In this document: positions 7,982 through 16,259 of the stretch, one piece after another
Layout of the letters: each line of letters opens with the position of its first letter
How positions within the stretch are numbered: the first letter of the stretch is position 1
Assembly (NCBI GenBank): GCA_009702525.1
Contig: WLHW01000002.1
Span: forward strand, 1 to 36,049
DNA from: Actinomycetota bacterium
Lineage (GTDB): Bacteria > Actinomycetota > Actinomycetes > Nanopelagicales > Nanopelagicaceae
DNA: 36,049 bases
Reading direction: 5' to 3'
Made by a program: the position numbers and the translations under genes
The notes under the pieces: model-generated
The model's database searches: none
The model's input: the letters and a program-made list of their open reading frames with translations, nothing else
What the model was told of the DNA's origin: nothing

Positions 7982-8635
7982 ATGCGCCGTAAGGGCTCCC
8001 TCCTTCGAGAGTTCCCAGTTCTTGTAATAGTGGCACTGCTTGTCTCCCTATTTATTAAAACTTTCATCGTACAGTTTTTCTATATTCCATCTGGATCCAT
8101 GGAAAATACTTTGCAAGTCAATGATCGCGTTGCAGTAAATAAACTGCCGTTTGCCTCTAAACACATATCCCGTGGTGATGTAGTTGTCTTTCGTGATCCA
8201 GCCAAGTGGCTTCCATATTACGCGGACACTTCTGGAAATAAAGTTATCGCCCAAGCTAAAAAGGTTTTGGTAGAAGTCGGTGTGCTTCCAAATCCAGCAA
8301 AACAATATTTAGTAAAACGAGTTATTGGCGTTGCCGGAGACCATGTTGTTTGCTGCACTAAAGCAGGCTTATTGACGGTTAACGACAAAGCAATCACTGA
8401 GCCATATATTTTTGCTGGCAATGTTCCGAGTGATATGAAATTTGATATTACGGTTGCCAAAGGAAAGTTGTGGGTAATGGGTGATCACCGCGGAGCAAGT
8501 GCGGATTCACGCTATCACCAAGAAGATATTAATAAGGGAATGGTGCCGCTCTCTCGCGTAACTGGACGAGTTTTTGCTGTGATTTGGCCATTTAAGAATC
8601 TGACATACATCCCAAAGATTGACGTAGTTAAGTAG
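7982..8635 (+). CDS. lepB: signal peptidase I
   Basis: This membrane-anchored serine protease removes signal peptides from secreted proteins. At 217 residues it has one N-terminal transmembrane helix (about residues 11-32). Box B follows with catalytic Ser39 in IPSGSMENTL, and box D has the general-base Lys112 in YLVKRVIGVAGDHV. Box E (VMGDHRGASADSRYH) comes near the C-terminal third. The start is the ATG 9 nt after the rplS stop, in the conserved operon; the positively charged MRRKG N-terminus fits an inside-anchored orientation. All active-site boxes are intact. Confidence 0.95.
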   Translation: MRRKGSLLREFPVLVIVALLVSLFIKTFIVQFFYIPSGSMENTLQVNDRVAVNKLPFASKHISRGDVVVFRDPAKWLPYYADTSGNKVIAQAKKVLVEVGVLPNPAKQYLVKRVIGVAGDHVVCCTKAGLLTVNDKAITEPYIFAGNVPSDMKFDITVAKGKLWVMGDHRGASADSRYHQEDINKGMVPLSRVTGRVFAVIWPFKNLTYIPKIDVVK

Positions 8636-8641
8636 CTCTTA

Positions 8642-9250
8642 ATGAAAGTGATCGAGCAGCTGCTCATCAATGCAGGTATTTCACCCATTGCAGGGGTTGA
8701 TGAAGCTGGTCGAGGTGCATGTGCCGGACCATTAGTTATAGCTAGCGTTATTCTGCAGAATCCTTTTGCACCCGAGTTATCAGTTGTGCGAGATTCCAAG
8801 GAAATCTCTGAGAAAAAGCGTGAAGAAGTCTTCGAGTTGATTCAAAAATCCGCACTATCAATTAGCGTTGTGATAGTTCCAGCAAAAGAAGTCGATCAAC
8901 GTGGTGTACATGCAGCTAATCTCGACGGGATGCGCCGAGCGGTACACGGCTTAGATCAAATACCCGCCTATGTTTTAACCGATGGATATGCAATAGAAGG
9001 TTTGGGTCTACCAAATTTAGCGGTATGGAAAGGTGATCAAGTCGTCGTGAGCATTAGTGCGGCATCCATCATTGCAAAAGTAACTCGTGATCGAATCATG
9101 CGCACCATGGACCAAGAATTTCCACAGTTTGGCTTCGCTGGACACAAGGGCTATATCACGGCTTCACATACAAGAGCCCTTGAAGAGTATGGCCCGTGCA
9201 TAGAGCATCGACGTTCTTTTTCAAATATCGCCGGACTCATCCACAAGTAA
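8642..9250 (+). CDS. rnhB: ribonuclease HII
   Basis: RNase HII cleaves RNA in RNA-DNA hybrids and at single ribonucleotides misincorporated in DNA. The 202-residue protein has the N-terminal AGVDEAGRGACAGPLVIA motif with two catalytic acidic residues. The third catalytic Asp is in YVLTDGYAIEGL, and SAASIIAKVTRDRIM carries the fourth-acid region. The C-terminal FGFAGHKGY segment is typical of the family. The ATG lies 6 nt after the lepB stop, consistent with co-transcription. Confidence 0.95.
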   Translation: MKVIEQLLINAGISPIAGVDEAGRGACAGPLVIASVILQNPFAPELSVVRDSKEISEKKREEVFELIQKSALSISVVIVPAKEVDQRGVHAANLDGMRRAVHGLDQIPAYVLTDGYAIEGLGLPNLAVWKGDQVVVSISAASIIAKVTRDRIMRTMDQEFPQFGFAGHKGYITASHTRALEEYGPCIEHRRSFSNIAGLIHK

Positions 9251-9284
9251 CGAGAGAATTCATGTAATTGTCAGGGTGGAAATT

Positions 9285-9290
9285 TATGGT
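9285..9290 (+). promoter_or_regulatory. leaderless -10 element of yraN
   Basis: TATGGT ends 6 nt before the ATG at 9297, matching the TANNNT-N6/7-start arrangement seen elsewhere in the window. This argues that translation starts at 9297 rather than at the GTG at 9276, and that a promoter inside the block can drive yraN-comM-dprA. Confidence 0.5.
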
Positions 9291-9296
9291 CCCCCT

Positions 9297-9662
9297 ATGC
9301 AAAAAATTAGTAATCAGCGCACAGGTGCCTTTGGGGAAGAGATAGTTACGCAGTATCTGAGTTCACATCATGCCGAAATCATCGAACGTAATTGGCGAAT
9401 CCGCGAAGGTGAGATCGATATTGTCGCCCTCTACCGCAACGGAATCTTTGCTTTCGTAGAGGTCAAAACTCGTTCATCGGTTGCATTTGGTCACCCTTTC
9501 GAGGCGATTAATCGGGATAAAGCCCGACGAATGCAGCGGTTAGCGTTGGGGTGGCTAGCAACGCATGGATGTCTGGGATGTGATTATCAGATCGATGCAG
9601 CGGCAGTATTGATCGCACCGGATGGTTCGCACAGTATTGAATACCGAGCAAATATCCTATGA
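9297..9662 (+). CDS. UPF0102 / YraN family endonuclease-like protein
   Basis: This 121-residue protein has the restriction-endonuclease-like fold of the YraN family. Visible core: NQRTGAFGEEIVTQYL, then ERNWRIREGEIDIVALY with the catalytic-type Glu and Asp, and FAFVEVKTRSSVAFG, whose E-x-K completes a PD-(D/E)xK-like site. The family's role is unsettled, but it sits next to comM and dprA in many bacteria, hinting at DNA processing. Its stop overlaps the comM start as ATGA. The start at 9297 is preferred over the GTG at 9276, because a -10 hexamer lies 6 nt upstream and the protein then begins at the family's usual point. Confidence 0.88.
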   Translation: MQKISNQRTGAFGEEIVTQYLSSHHAEIIERNWRIREGEIDIVALYRNGIFAFVEVKTRSSVAFGHPFEAINRDKARRMQRLALGWLATHGCLGCDYQIDAAAVLIAPDGSHSIEYRANIL

Positions 9663-11179
9663 GCCTGGCACAAACTCTCTGTGTCGCACTTCTTGGTTTA
9701 GACGGTCATGTTGTCACTGTAGAAGTTGATATTGCCGACGGGCTTCCCATGTATTCACTTCTAGGTTTACCCGATGCTGCGCTCTCAGAGTCTCGCGATC
9801 GTGTACGTGCAGCAATGGTGAACTGTGGTGAAAGTTGGCCCAACCGCAAAGTTACCGTCTCGTTGTCTCCTGCATGGTTACCAAAGAGTGGCTCCTCTTT
9901 TGACGTAGCAATATGCATTGCGTTGTTATCGGCCCATCAGAGTATTGATCCCGCAAAAATTCGTGATGTTGTATTTATTGGCGAACTCGCACTCGATGGT
10001 CGCCTTCGATCAGTGCGGGGAGTTTTGCCATCGCTCATGGCAGCCTATAAAACTGGAGTTCGTACCGCAGTTGTTCCTACTGCAAATTTTGAAGAAGCCT
10101 CTCTGATGCACAACATGGAGATAATTCCGATGGAGCATTTAAAGAAGATTCTTTTGTGGTTGCGCACGGGCGAACGAGAGTGCAGTCAAGAGTTTGATTT
10201 AGAGTGGGAACCGAATGATGATCGTTTGGATTTTGCCGATGTAGCAGGTCAAGTACAAGCACGCTTAGCTGCAGAGATTGCCGCAACTGGTGGTCATCAC
10301 ATCTTATTAATTGGCCCACCCGGAACTGGAAAGACAATGATTGCCGAGCGAATTCCAACGATTATGCCGGCTTTAAATATTGCGCAAGCATTAGAAGTAA
10401 CGGCAGTGCACTCACTTGCCGGAACATTTGCAACTAGGTCACCCACGTCACTTATTGCACCAATAGTCTCTCCGCATCACACGACAACGCGAGTAGCTAT
10501 GGTCGGCGGTGGCGCGCATGCGATAAAGCCAGGCGCCTGCTCTTTGGCCCACAACGGTGTTCTCTTTATCGATGAAGCACCCGAGTGCCCATCGGGAGTT
10601 TTGGATTCACTGCGTCAGCCATTAGAAGCGGGAACAATTACTATCGCCCGCAGCATTGGGAATGTAACCTTCCCTGCGCAGTTTCTTTTGGTCCTGGCTG
10701 CAAACCCATGTCCTTGTGGCAAATTTTCAGGTCGCGGTCGTAACTGCACATGCTCCTCTCAACAGGTACGCCGTTACTTAGGAAAACTCTCTGGACCTTT
10801 AATGGATCGGATAGATATGCGGGTATATCTAGATCCTGTAGGACGTTTAGATATGGCCCGAACTGAACTGGGAGAAAGTAGCGCCGAGATTCGCCAACGT
10901 GTGATTACCGCTCGCACCATTGCCGATGCACGATTTAAAGGTCTTGGGTGGAGTTTGAATTCACAGATTCCTTCACGTGCATTGCGCACAACTTTTAAAC
11001 CAGAGCGCGCTGCAATGAGTTTTTTACATGATGAACTTGAAAGTGAACATATCACTGCACGTGGCTTACATAAGATTGCCCGAGTTGGTTGGACGCTTGC
11101 AGATTTACATGGGCATGAAGTCCCCATGCTCGCTGATATTAAATTGGCGCATAGTTTGCGATCAGGTGTTGAACAGTGA
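9659..11179 (+). CDS. comM: ComM-type YifB/Mg-chelatase-like AAA+ ATPase
   Basis: ComM-like helicases extend heteroduplex by branch migration during natural transformation. The 506-residue protein has an N-terminal ChlI-type domain (about residues 20-140, PMYSLLGLPDAALSESRDRV). The AAA+ module carries Walker A in LIGPPGTGKTMIA (near residue 220) and Walker B in GVLFIDEAPE. A cysteine cluster follows (NPCPCGKFSGRGRNCTCS, about residues 346-363), then the C-terminal Mg-chelatase-related domain. It overlaps yraN by 4 nt (ATGA) and dprA by 4 nt (GTGA), so the three genes form a tightly coupled unit. Confidence 0.93.
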   Translation: MSLAQTLCVALLGLDGHVVTVEVDIADGLPMYSLLGLPDAALSESRDRVRAAMVNCGESWPNRKVTVSLSPAWLPKSGSSFDVAICIALLSAHQSIDPAKIRDVVFIGELALDGRLRSVRGVLPSLMAAYKTGVRTAVVPTANFEEASLMHNMEIIPMEHLKKILLWLRTGERECSQEFDLEWEPNDDRLDFADVAGQVQARLAAEIAATGGHHILLIGPPGTGKTMIAERIPTIMPALNIAQALEVTAVHSLAGTFATRSPTSLIAPIVSPHHTTTRVAMVGGGAHAIKPGACSLAHNGVLFIDEAPECPSGVLDSLRQPLEAGTITIARSIGNVTFPAQFLLVLAANPCPCGKFSGRGRNCTCSSQQVRRYLGKLSGPLMDRIDMRVYLDPVGRLDMARTELGESSAEIRQRVITARTIADARFKGLGWSLNSQIPSRALRTTFKPERAAMSFLHDELESEHITARGLHKIARVGWTLADLHGHEVPMLADIKLAHSLRSGVEQ

Positions 11180-12036
11180 ACGAGCGAGAAGCGCGTGCAA
11201 TCCTCTTTAGCGGTATCGAGGGTGGTCATAGCTTCTGGGCCGCTGAAATCTACGGTTCAAGTGCGTTAGAGGTTTTCAATAAACTTATCAATGGCGGTTA
11301 TGATCGGATTAAATACAGTGCACTTATTGCACACATCACATGTACTTCCTCTGATTCAATTCTTAGTTCTATCGATACTGTGGGAGCTACATTTTTAGTT
11401 CCGGGAGATCCTTTATGGCCATCTCGGGTTGAAGATTTAGTGACACCGCCTATCGCACTGATCGGTAAGGGAAATATTGCAGTATTAACTAACGACTCAC
11501 TAGCAATTGTCGGTACCCGAAACCCAACAAACTACGGAGCACGTATTGCTGGAGATTTTGCTGCCGGTTTTGTAGATAGAGATTGGGCGGTGATTAGTGG
11601 TGGTGCATACGGTATCGACACATATGCACATAAAGGTGCGCTCATTGCCGAAGGCAGCACCGTAGCCGTAATCGCTTCTGGTATCGATGTTAATTATCCG
11701 GCCGGCAATACGCGATTGTTTGAAGAAATCTGCGAATCAGGAGCGCTTATTACTGAAGTAATGCCTGGAGTAAAAGCCATGCCGCATCGCTTCCTAACGC
11801 GCAATCGATTAATCGCAGCGATATCACTCGCCACACTTGTTGTTGAAGCGGCATTTCGCAGTGGCTCACTTCGTACCGCCCGCGATGCCGCAGAACTATT
11901 ACGACCGGTTATGGCAATTCCTGGACCTATTCATTCACCAACTAGTGATGGTTGTCATCGGCTTATAGGTGAGCGAGCAGCCGAATTAGTTACATCGGTA
12001 GCAGATGCAGTGGAGTTCATAGGGTTAAATCAATGA
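11176..12036 (+). CDS. dprA: DNA-processing protein DprA
   Basis: DprA binds single-stranded DNA and loads RecA during transformation and recombination. The 286-residue protein starts at a GTG overlapping the comM stop (GTGA). The Rossmann-like core includes AIVGTRNPTNYGARIAGDFA, VISGGAYGIDTYAHKGAL, VAVIASGIDVNYPAGN and HRFLTRNRLIAAIS, all diagnostic. A helical N-terminal part precedes it. The C-terminal winged-helix (DML1-like) domain of longer DprA proteins appears to be missing or minimal, as in compact actinobacterial versions. With comM this suggests retained DNA-uptake or recombination functions. Confidence 0.93.
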   Translation: MNEREARAILFSGIEGGHSFWAAEIYGSSALEVFNKLINGGYDRIKYSALIAHITCTSSDSILSSIDTVGATFLVPGDPLWPSRVEDLVTPPIALIGKGNIAVLTNDSLAIVGTRNPTNYGARIAGDFAAGFVDRDWAVISGGAYGIDTYAHKGALIAEGSTVAVIASGIDVNYPAGNTRLFEEICESGALITEVMPGVKAMPHRFLTRNRLIAAISLATLVVEAAFRSGSLRTARDAAELLRPVMAIPGPIHSPTSDGCHRLIGERAAELVTSVADAVEFIGLNQ

Positions 12037-12048
12037 GAGAATCTACCT

Positions 12049-12969
12049 ATGAGTAATTTCCGTTCGGGCTTTGTTGCCATTGTTGGCCGCCCAAACGTTG
12101 GAAAATCGACATTGATTAACGCACTTGTAGGAAGCAAGATTGCAATCACATCTCATCACCCAAATACCACTCGCAGCGCAATTCGCGGAATCGTTCATGG
12201 TGCAGATTTTCAAGCTGTACTCGTCGATACACCTGGAGTTCATAAGCCAAAAACACTTCTTGGTCACCGCCTGAATGCCGTTGTAGATCAGAGCATGGAT
12301 TCAGTTGACGTAGTCATTATGTGTATTCCTGCCGATGAAACATCTGGTGCTGGAGATATATTCATTGCTCAAGAGATCGCTAAACATCCACGGGCTAAAA
12401 AGTTTGCAGTAGTTACTAAAACAGATTTAATTTCAAAGGAAAAATTAGCATTGCGTCTGGCTGGAATCATGGCGCTGGCTCAAGGATTCGTATGGGATGA
12501 AATCATTCCGGTTTCGGCTGCGATTCATGATCAAATCGATTTACTCAATCAACTGATTGGCAAGAGTCTTCCGTCAGGTCCGCAGTACTACCCGGCTGGC
12601 ACAACGAGTGATCAAGCGATTGAGCATTTAATCTGTGAGTTTATCCGGGAGGCAGCTTTGCAAGATGTACGTGAAGAGCTACCGCACTCGATTATGGTGA
12701 CTATCGATGAGTTTGGTGAGCGCGAAGAAAAAGGCTCCCGTCCTTTTTATGATGTCCACGCAACGATCCATGTAGAACGTGATACCCAGCGCGCGATTTT
12801 ATTGGGCCACCAGGGGAGTCGACTTAAAGAGATTGGGATTCGTGCGCGAGCCGATATTGAGCGCGCGTTAGTTGCCAAGATTTTCCTAGGTTTACACATC
12901 AAAGTATCTAAAGAGTGGCAGCGAGATCCTAAATTGCTGGAGCGTTTAGGGTTCGGCGATAACAACTAA
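12049..12969 (+). CDS. era: GTPase Era
   Basis: Era is an essential GTPase that binds 16S rRNA near its 3' end during 30S assembly. The 306-residue protein shows G1 (GRPNVGKST), an effector region around HHPNTTRSAIRGI, G3 (DTPGVH) and G4 (TKTD). The C-terminal KH domain contains LLGHQGSRLKEIGIRA, and the protein ends KVSKEWQRDPKLLERLGF. It begins 12 nt after the dprA stop, with a GAGAGA sequence upstream. Era commonly follows ybeY in actinobacteria, so this position is rearranged. Its last 24 nt overlap the convergent EamA gene. Confidence 0.96.
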   Translation: MSNFRSGFVAIVGRPNVGKSTLINALVGSKIAITSHHPNTTRSAIRGIVHGADFQAVLVDTPGVHKPKTLLGHRLNAVVDQSMDSVDVVIMCIPADETSGAGDIFIAQEIAKHPRAKKFAVVTKTDLISKEKLALRLAGIMALAQGFVWDEIIPVSAAIHDQIDLLNQLIGKSLPSGPQYYPAGTTSDQAIEHLICEFIREAALQDVREELPHSIMVTIDEFGEREEKGSRPFYDVHATIHVERDTQRAILLGHQGSRLKEIGIRARADIERALVAKIFLGLHIKVSKEWQRDPKLLERLGFGDNN

Positions 12970-13827
12970 CTTACTTTTTCGGCTAGCTAAGTAAGAGCCT
13001 AAAAGCACTAAGGGCAGACCAACAATAATTCCTAAAGTAATTGGCTCATTCAAAATAATGATTCCAAGAACCACTGCTACAGCAGTATTAACATAAGTAG
13101 TCAATGAGCCTCGTGCTGGGCCTATCTCTTTAATAACAATAAAGAAGAGCATGAAGGCGATAGCTGTCGAGAAAATACCGAGTGCAACTAAGGCTGCCAT
13201 TGCATTAAAGGAGACTGGATTGCTGGGCCACATTGCGATGGCAATTGGCAGATAGAAAACGCATGTAATTGCCATAGCTACACCGTTGATTGCAACACCA
13301 TCTACTCCTGGTAAGTTAGATGTCACCATTAAGACGGCGTATGAATACAGAACTGCAGCGAGAATGCACATGGCTATAGCTTTTGGATTGCTAGTACCCG
13401 TGATTGATTCGATTCCAACAAGTGCAACGATTCCAATAAAGCCAACGACTAAACCAAAAATTCGCTTAGGTTGCCACACTGAATGATCACCGCGCAAAGA
13501 TGTAAAGATTGTTGCAAAGATTGGTACGGTTGCAACAAGTAAACCAGCCAAGCCAGAAGAGATTTCTTTTTCTGCATTAGTAATTAAAATCCATGGTCCG
13601 ACCATTTCAAGGAATGCATAAGGAAGCACGTATTTAATGCCCCTAATTGCATCCATAAAAGAGCCTTGGCGGATGGCGATAGGAATCAAAATCGCCGCGC
13701 CAATACATGTACGGCCCGCAACAATTAGTGGAGGGGGAATGTCGGCAACTGCAACCTTCATAAGTAAGTAGGGGATTCCCCACAAGAAGCCAACGAAGGC
13801 AAATTGAATCCAAGATTTACGTGTCAT
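12946..13827 (-). CDS. DMT superfamily (EamA) transporter
   Basis: This 293-residue membrane protein has about ten hydrophobic helices arranged as two EamA repeats. Typical features are the N-terminal FVGFLWGIPYLLMKVAV, the loop around PPPLIVAGRTCIGA, and the second repeat ending ILNEPITLGIIVGLPLVLLG. Such proteins export metabolites or take up small molecules; the substrate is not predictable. The start codon ATG at 13825-13827 immediately follows the stop of the glycogen synthase gene on the same strand with no spacer. The 3' end overlaps the convergent era gene by 24 nt, and both reading frames look intact. Confidence 0.88.
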   Translation of the reverse strand: MTRKSWIQFAFVGFLWGIPYLLMKVAVADIPPPLIVAGRTCIGAAILIPIAIRQGSFMDAIRGIKYVLPYAFLEMVGPWILITNAEKEISSGLAGLLVATVPIFATIFTSLRGDHSVWQPKRIFGLVVGFIGIVALVGIESITGTSNPKAIAMCILAAVLYSYAVLMVTSNLPGVDGVAINGVAMAITCVFYLPIAIAMWPSNPVSFNAMAALVALGIFSTAIAFMLFFIVIKEIGPARGSLTTYVNTAVAVVLGIIILNEPITLGIIVGLPLVLLGSYLASRKSKLVVIAEP

Positions 13828-14988
13828 TTAAGCAATCACACGGCGATATAAATCAACGGTTGCTTGAGCAACTGCTGCCCAACCAAAATGTGCAGATGCA
13901 CGAAGCCGTCCAGCTTTACCGTATTTCACCAGAAGTTGTGGCTGTGACATTAAAACTGTGATTGATTGCGTCAATGCGCGCTCGAAAGCTGCTGCATCGC
14001 CGGTGTAGTCAACTAACTCACCCGTTTCCCCATGGGTGACAACTTCAGGAATCCCACCTACGCGTGATGCAAGCACCGCAGTCTCACATCCCATGGCCTC
14101 TAAGTTGACGATTCCAAGTGGCTCATAGATCGAAGGACAAATAAATAGTTCGGCGCCGGTAAGTAAGGCGGCTAATTCGTGATGAGGCAACATTTCTTGT
14201 ATCCACCAAATATTGCTGCGAGATTTTTGCAACTCAGCGATTAATTCGGCTACCTCGTTTCCAATTCCTTCTTCATCTGGGCTTCCAGCAGCAAGGACTA
14301 AGCCATATTCAGAAGGAACTTCTTTCCATGCCCGCAGAAGATGTGCTAAACCTTTTTGTCGAGTAATTCGCCCAACAAAGATTGCATAAGGTCCGACAAT
14401 GCTAAATTTTTCAGCAACCGATGAATCGTGATTGGGTGCAAACTTATCGGTATCAACACCGTTTCGAATTGTCACAACTATTGTTGGATCAAGATTGGGG
14501 TAGGCCTGTAAAACATCGGCGCGCATGCCATCGCTGACTGCAATGATTGCCGCTGCAGATTCAAAGGCAGTTTTTTCTGCCCATGAAGAAATTGCATATC
14601 CTGTGCCTAATTGTTCGGCTTTCCAGGGGCGAAGTGGTTCAAGTGAGTGCGCACTCACAATGTGCGGAATTGAGTATTGAAGTGCTGCTATGTGGCCAGC
14701 CATGTTGGCATACCAGGTATGCGAATGAACTACATCGACGTTAGACATATGCGATGCAATTTCTAAATCTGTCACTAGGGCTTGCACTGCTGGATTAGCA
14801 TCATTGAATTCAGTGGGGGTCTGGTAACCAAAAGCGTCATCTCGTTTTCCACCAAAGCAATGGACGCCAACCGATATTCCGTTGATTCTGCGAAGTGCTT
14901 GCGTCAATTGCACGACGTGTACGCCGGCTCCGCCATAGACCGCAGGGGGCCACTCTTTAGTTACGATGCCAACTTTTAGCTCGCTCAT
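13828..14988 (-). CDS. glgM: GT4 glycosyltransferase, actinobacterial glycogen / maltose-1-phosphate synthase (GlgM/GlgA)
   Basis: This 386-residue GT-B enzyme begins SELKVGIVTKEWPPAVYGGAGVHV, the actinobacterial glycogen-synthase N-terminus with the donor-site glycine loop. It contains FVGRITRQKGLAHLLRAW (start of the C-terminal domain) and the EPLGIVNLEAMGCETAVLAS nucleotide-binding motif with two conserved Glu. The close mycobacterial homologue, also divergent from glgC, makes maltose 1-phosphate from ADP-glucose (GlgM); plain glucan elongation is the alternative. The start is ATG 14986-14988, preceded by a purine-rich AGGGGGA Shine-Dalgarno, rather than the longer frame reaching into the spacer. 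GlgC next door supplies ADP-glucose. Confidence 0.85.
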   Translation of the reverse strand: MSELKVGIVTKEWPPAVYGGAGVHVVQLTQALRRINGISVGVHCFGGKRDDAFGYQTPTEFNDANPAVQALVTDLEIASHMSNVDVVHSHTWYANMAGHIAALQYSIPHIVSAHSLEPLRPWKAEQLGTGYAISSWAEKTAFESAAAIIAVSDGMRADVLQAYPNLDPTIVVTIRNGVDTDKFAPNHDSSVAEKFSIVGPYAIFVGRITRQKGLAHLLRAWKEVPSEYGLVLAAGSPDEEGIGNEVAELIAELQKSRSNIWWIQEMLPHHELAALLTGAELFICPSIYEPLGIVNLEAMGCETAVLASRVGGIPEVVTHGETGELVDYTGDAAAFERALTQSITVLMSQPQLLVKYGKAGRLRASAHFGWAAVAQATVDLYRRVIA

Positions 14989-15020
14989 ATTTCCCCCTAC
15001 CCCGACCAAGAGGTACAGGC

Positions 15021-15026
15021 TATCGT
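15021..15026 (+). promoter_or_regulatory. leaderless -10 element of glgC
   Basis: TATCGT is followed by 6 nt and the glgC ATG at 15033. The glgM-glgC spacer is only 44 bp, so the two promoters must overlap. Confidence 0.5.
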
Positions 15027-15032
15027 TAGGAC

Positions 15033-16256
15033 ATGGCAAAACTTAAACTTCCCCTTGGCATCGTCCTTGCCGGTGGTGAAGGTAAGCGATTGATGCCGCT
15101 GACAGCAGATAGAGCCAAGCCAGCTGTTCCTTTTGGTGGTTCATATCGCTTGATTGATTTCGTTTTATCAAATCTAGTAAATGCGAATATGTTAAAGATT
15201 GCCGTTCTTACGCAATACAAATCTCACTCTCTGGACAGACATATAACAACGACCTGGCGCATGTCGACTTTATTGGGTAACTACATCACTCCTGTTCCAG
15301 CTCAGCAACGCTTAGGCCCACGTTGGTATACCGGAAGCGCTGATGCAATTTTGCAGAATTTCAATTTGATTCACGATGAAAATCCCAAGCATATTTTGGT
15401 CTTTGGTGCTGACCACGTTTATCGTATGGATCCAGGTCAAATGTTTACTCAGCATGTCGAATCTGGCGCAGGTGTAACCGTTGCCGCTATTCGCATGCCA
15501 CGTTCTGAGGCGCATGAATTTGGAGTCATTGAGTTAGCCGAGGATGGCATAACAATCAAGGCCTTTCATGAAAAACCAAGTGATCCTCCGCCGATGCCTG
15601 GACATCCAGATTTATGTCTAGTCTCCATGGGTAACTACATTTTCAAGCGCGATGTCATGGAAGAGGCGTTAATAATTGACTCAGAAGATTTAGAGTCACG
15701 TCATGATTTAGGCGCCAATATCATTCCGTTCTTAACTAAAGCTGGCGTAGCTAAAGTTTATGATTTTGCTGACAATGTGGTGCCGGGAGAGACCGAACGC
15801 GACAAAGGCTATTGGCGAGACGTGGGTTCGATAGATGCTTATTACGATGCACACATGGATCTAGTATCGGTGCATCCGATATTCAATTTATACAACCGTG
15901 AATGGCCGTTGCTTACTAATCCACCATCATTGCCTCCAGCTAAATTTAGCGAAGGTGGCGCAGCCCATGATTCAATTGTTGGCGCTGGCACAATTATTTC
16001 TGGTGGAATTCTGCACAATTCAGTTGTTTCTTACGATGTTTCAGTAGGTAACGGTGCCCTAGTTGAAGGCTCAGTACTCATGCCATCTGTCACAATTGGA
16101 AATAAAGCCATCATCCGAAATGCGATTTTAGATAAGAACGTTTTCGTAGAACCTGGTGCACAAATTGGAGTTGACTTGGCGCGCGATCGCGAACGCTTCA
16201 CTATTAGCCCTGGCGGAATTATCGTTGTAGGTAAAGGTGTACGAGTAACAGCCTAA
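15033..16256 (+). CDS. glgC: glucose-1-phosphate adenylyltransferase
   Basis: This ADP-glucose pyrophosphorylase makes the activated donor for glycogen or maltose-1-phosphate synthesis from glucose 1-phosphate and ATP. The 407-residue protein has the nucleotidyltransferase signature LAGGEGKRLMPLTADRAKPA, the substrate motif FGADHVYRMD (catalytic Asp), and IKAFHEKPSDPP with the glucose-1-phosphate-contact Glu-Lys. A C-terminal left-handed beta-helix (about residues 290-400, GNGALVEGSVLMPSVTIGN) follows, as in allosteric GlgC. The start is set by the leaderless promoter 6 nt upstream. The gene ends 3 nt before the convergent xylB stop. Confidence 0.96.
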   Translation: MAKLKLPLGIVLAGGEGKRLMPLTADRAKPAVPFGGSYRLIDFVLSNLVNANMLKIAVLTQYKSHSLDRHITTTWRMSTLLGNYITPVPAQQRLGPRWYTGSADAILQNFNLIHDENPKHILVFGADHVYRMDPGQMFTQHVESGAGVTVAAIRMPRSEAHEFGVIELAEDGITIKAFHEKPSDPPPMPGHPDLCLVSMGNYIFKRDVMEEALIIDSEDLESRHDLGANIIPFLTKAGVAKVYDFADNVVPGETERDKGYWRDVGSIDAYYDAHMDLVSVHPIFNLYNREWPLLTNPPSLPPAKFSEGGAAHDSIVGAGTIISGGILHNSVVSYDVSVGNGALVEGSVLMPSVTIGNKAIIRNAILDKNVFVEPGAQIGVDLARDRERFTISPGGIIVVGKGVRVTA

Positions 16257-16259
16257 GTT

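Noticed and set aside
7807..8067. Open frame on the minus strand, Ser/Thr/Ala-rich, opposite the L19 tail and lepB start
   Set aside because: It is the mirror of the repetitive Glu/Val/Ala/Pro-coding tail; low-complexity composition on the opposite strand of a clear gene explains it.
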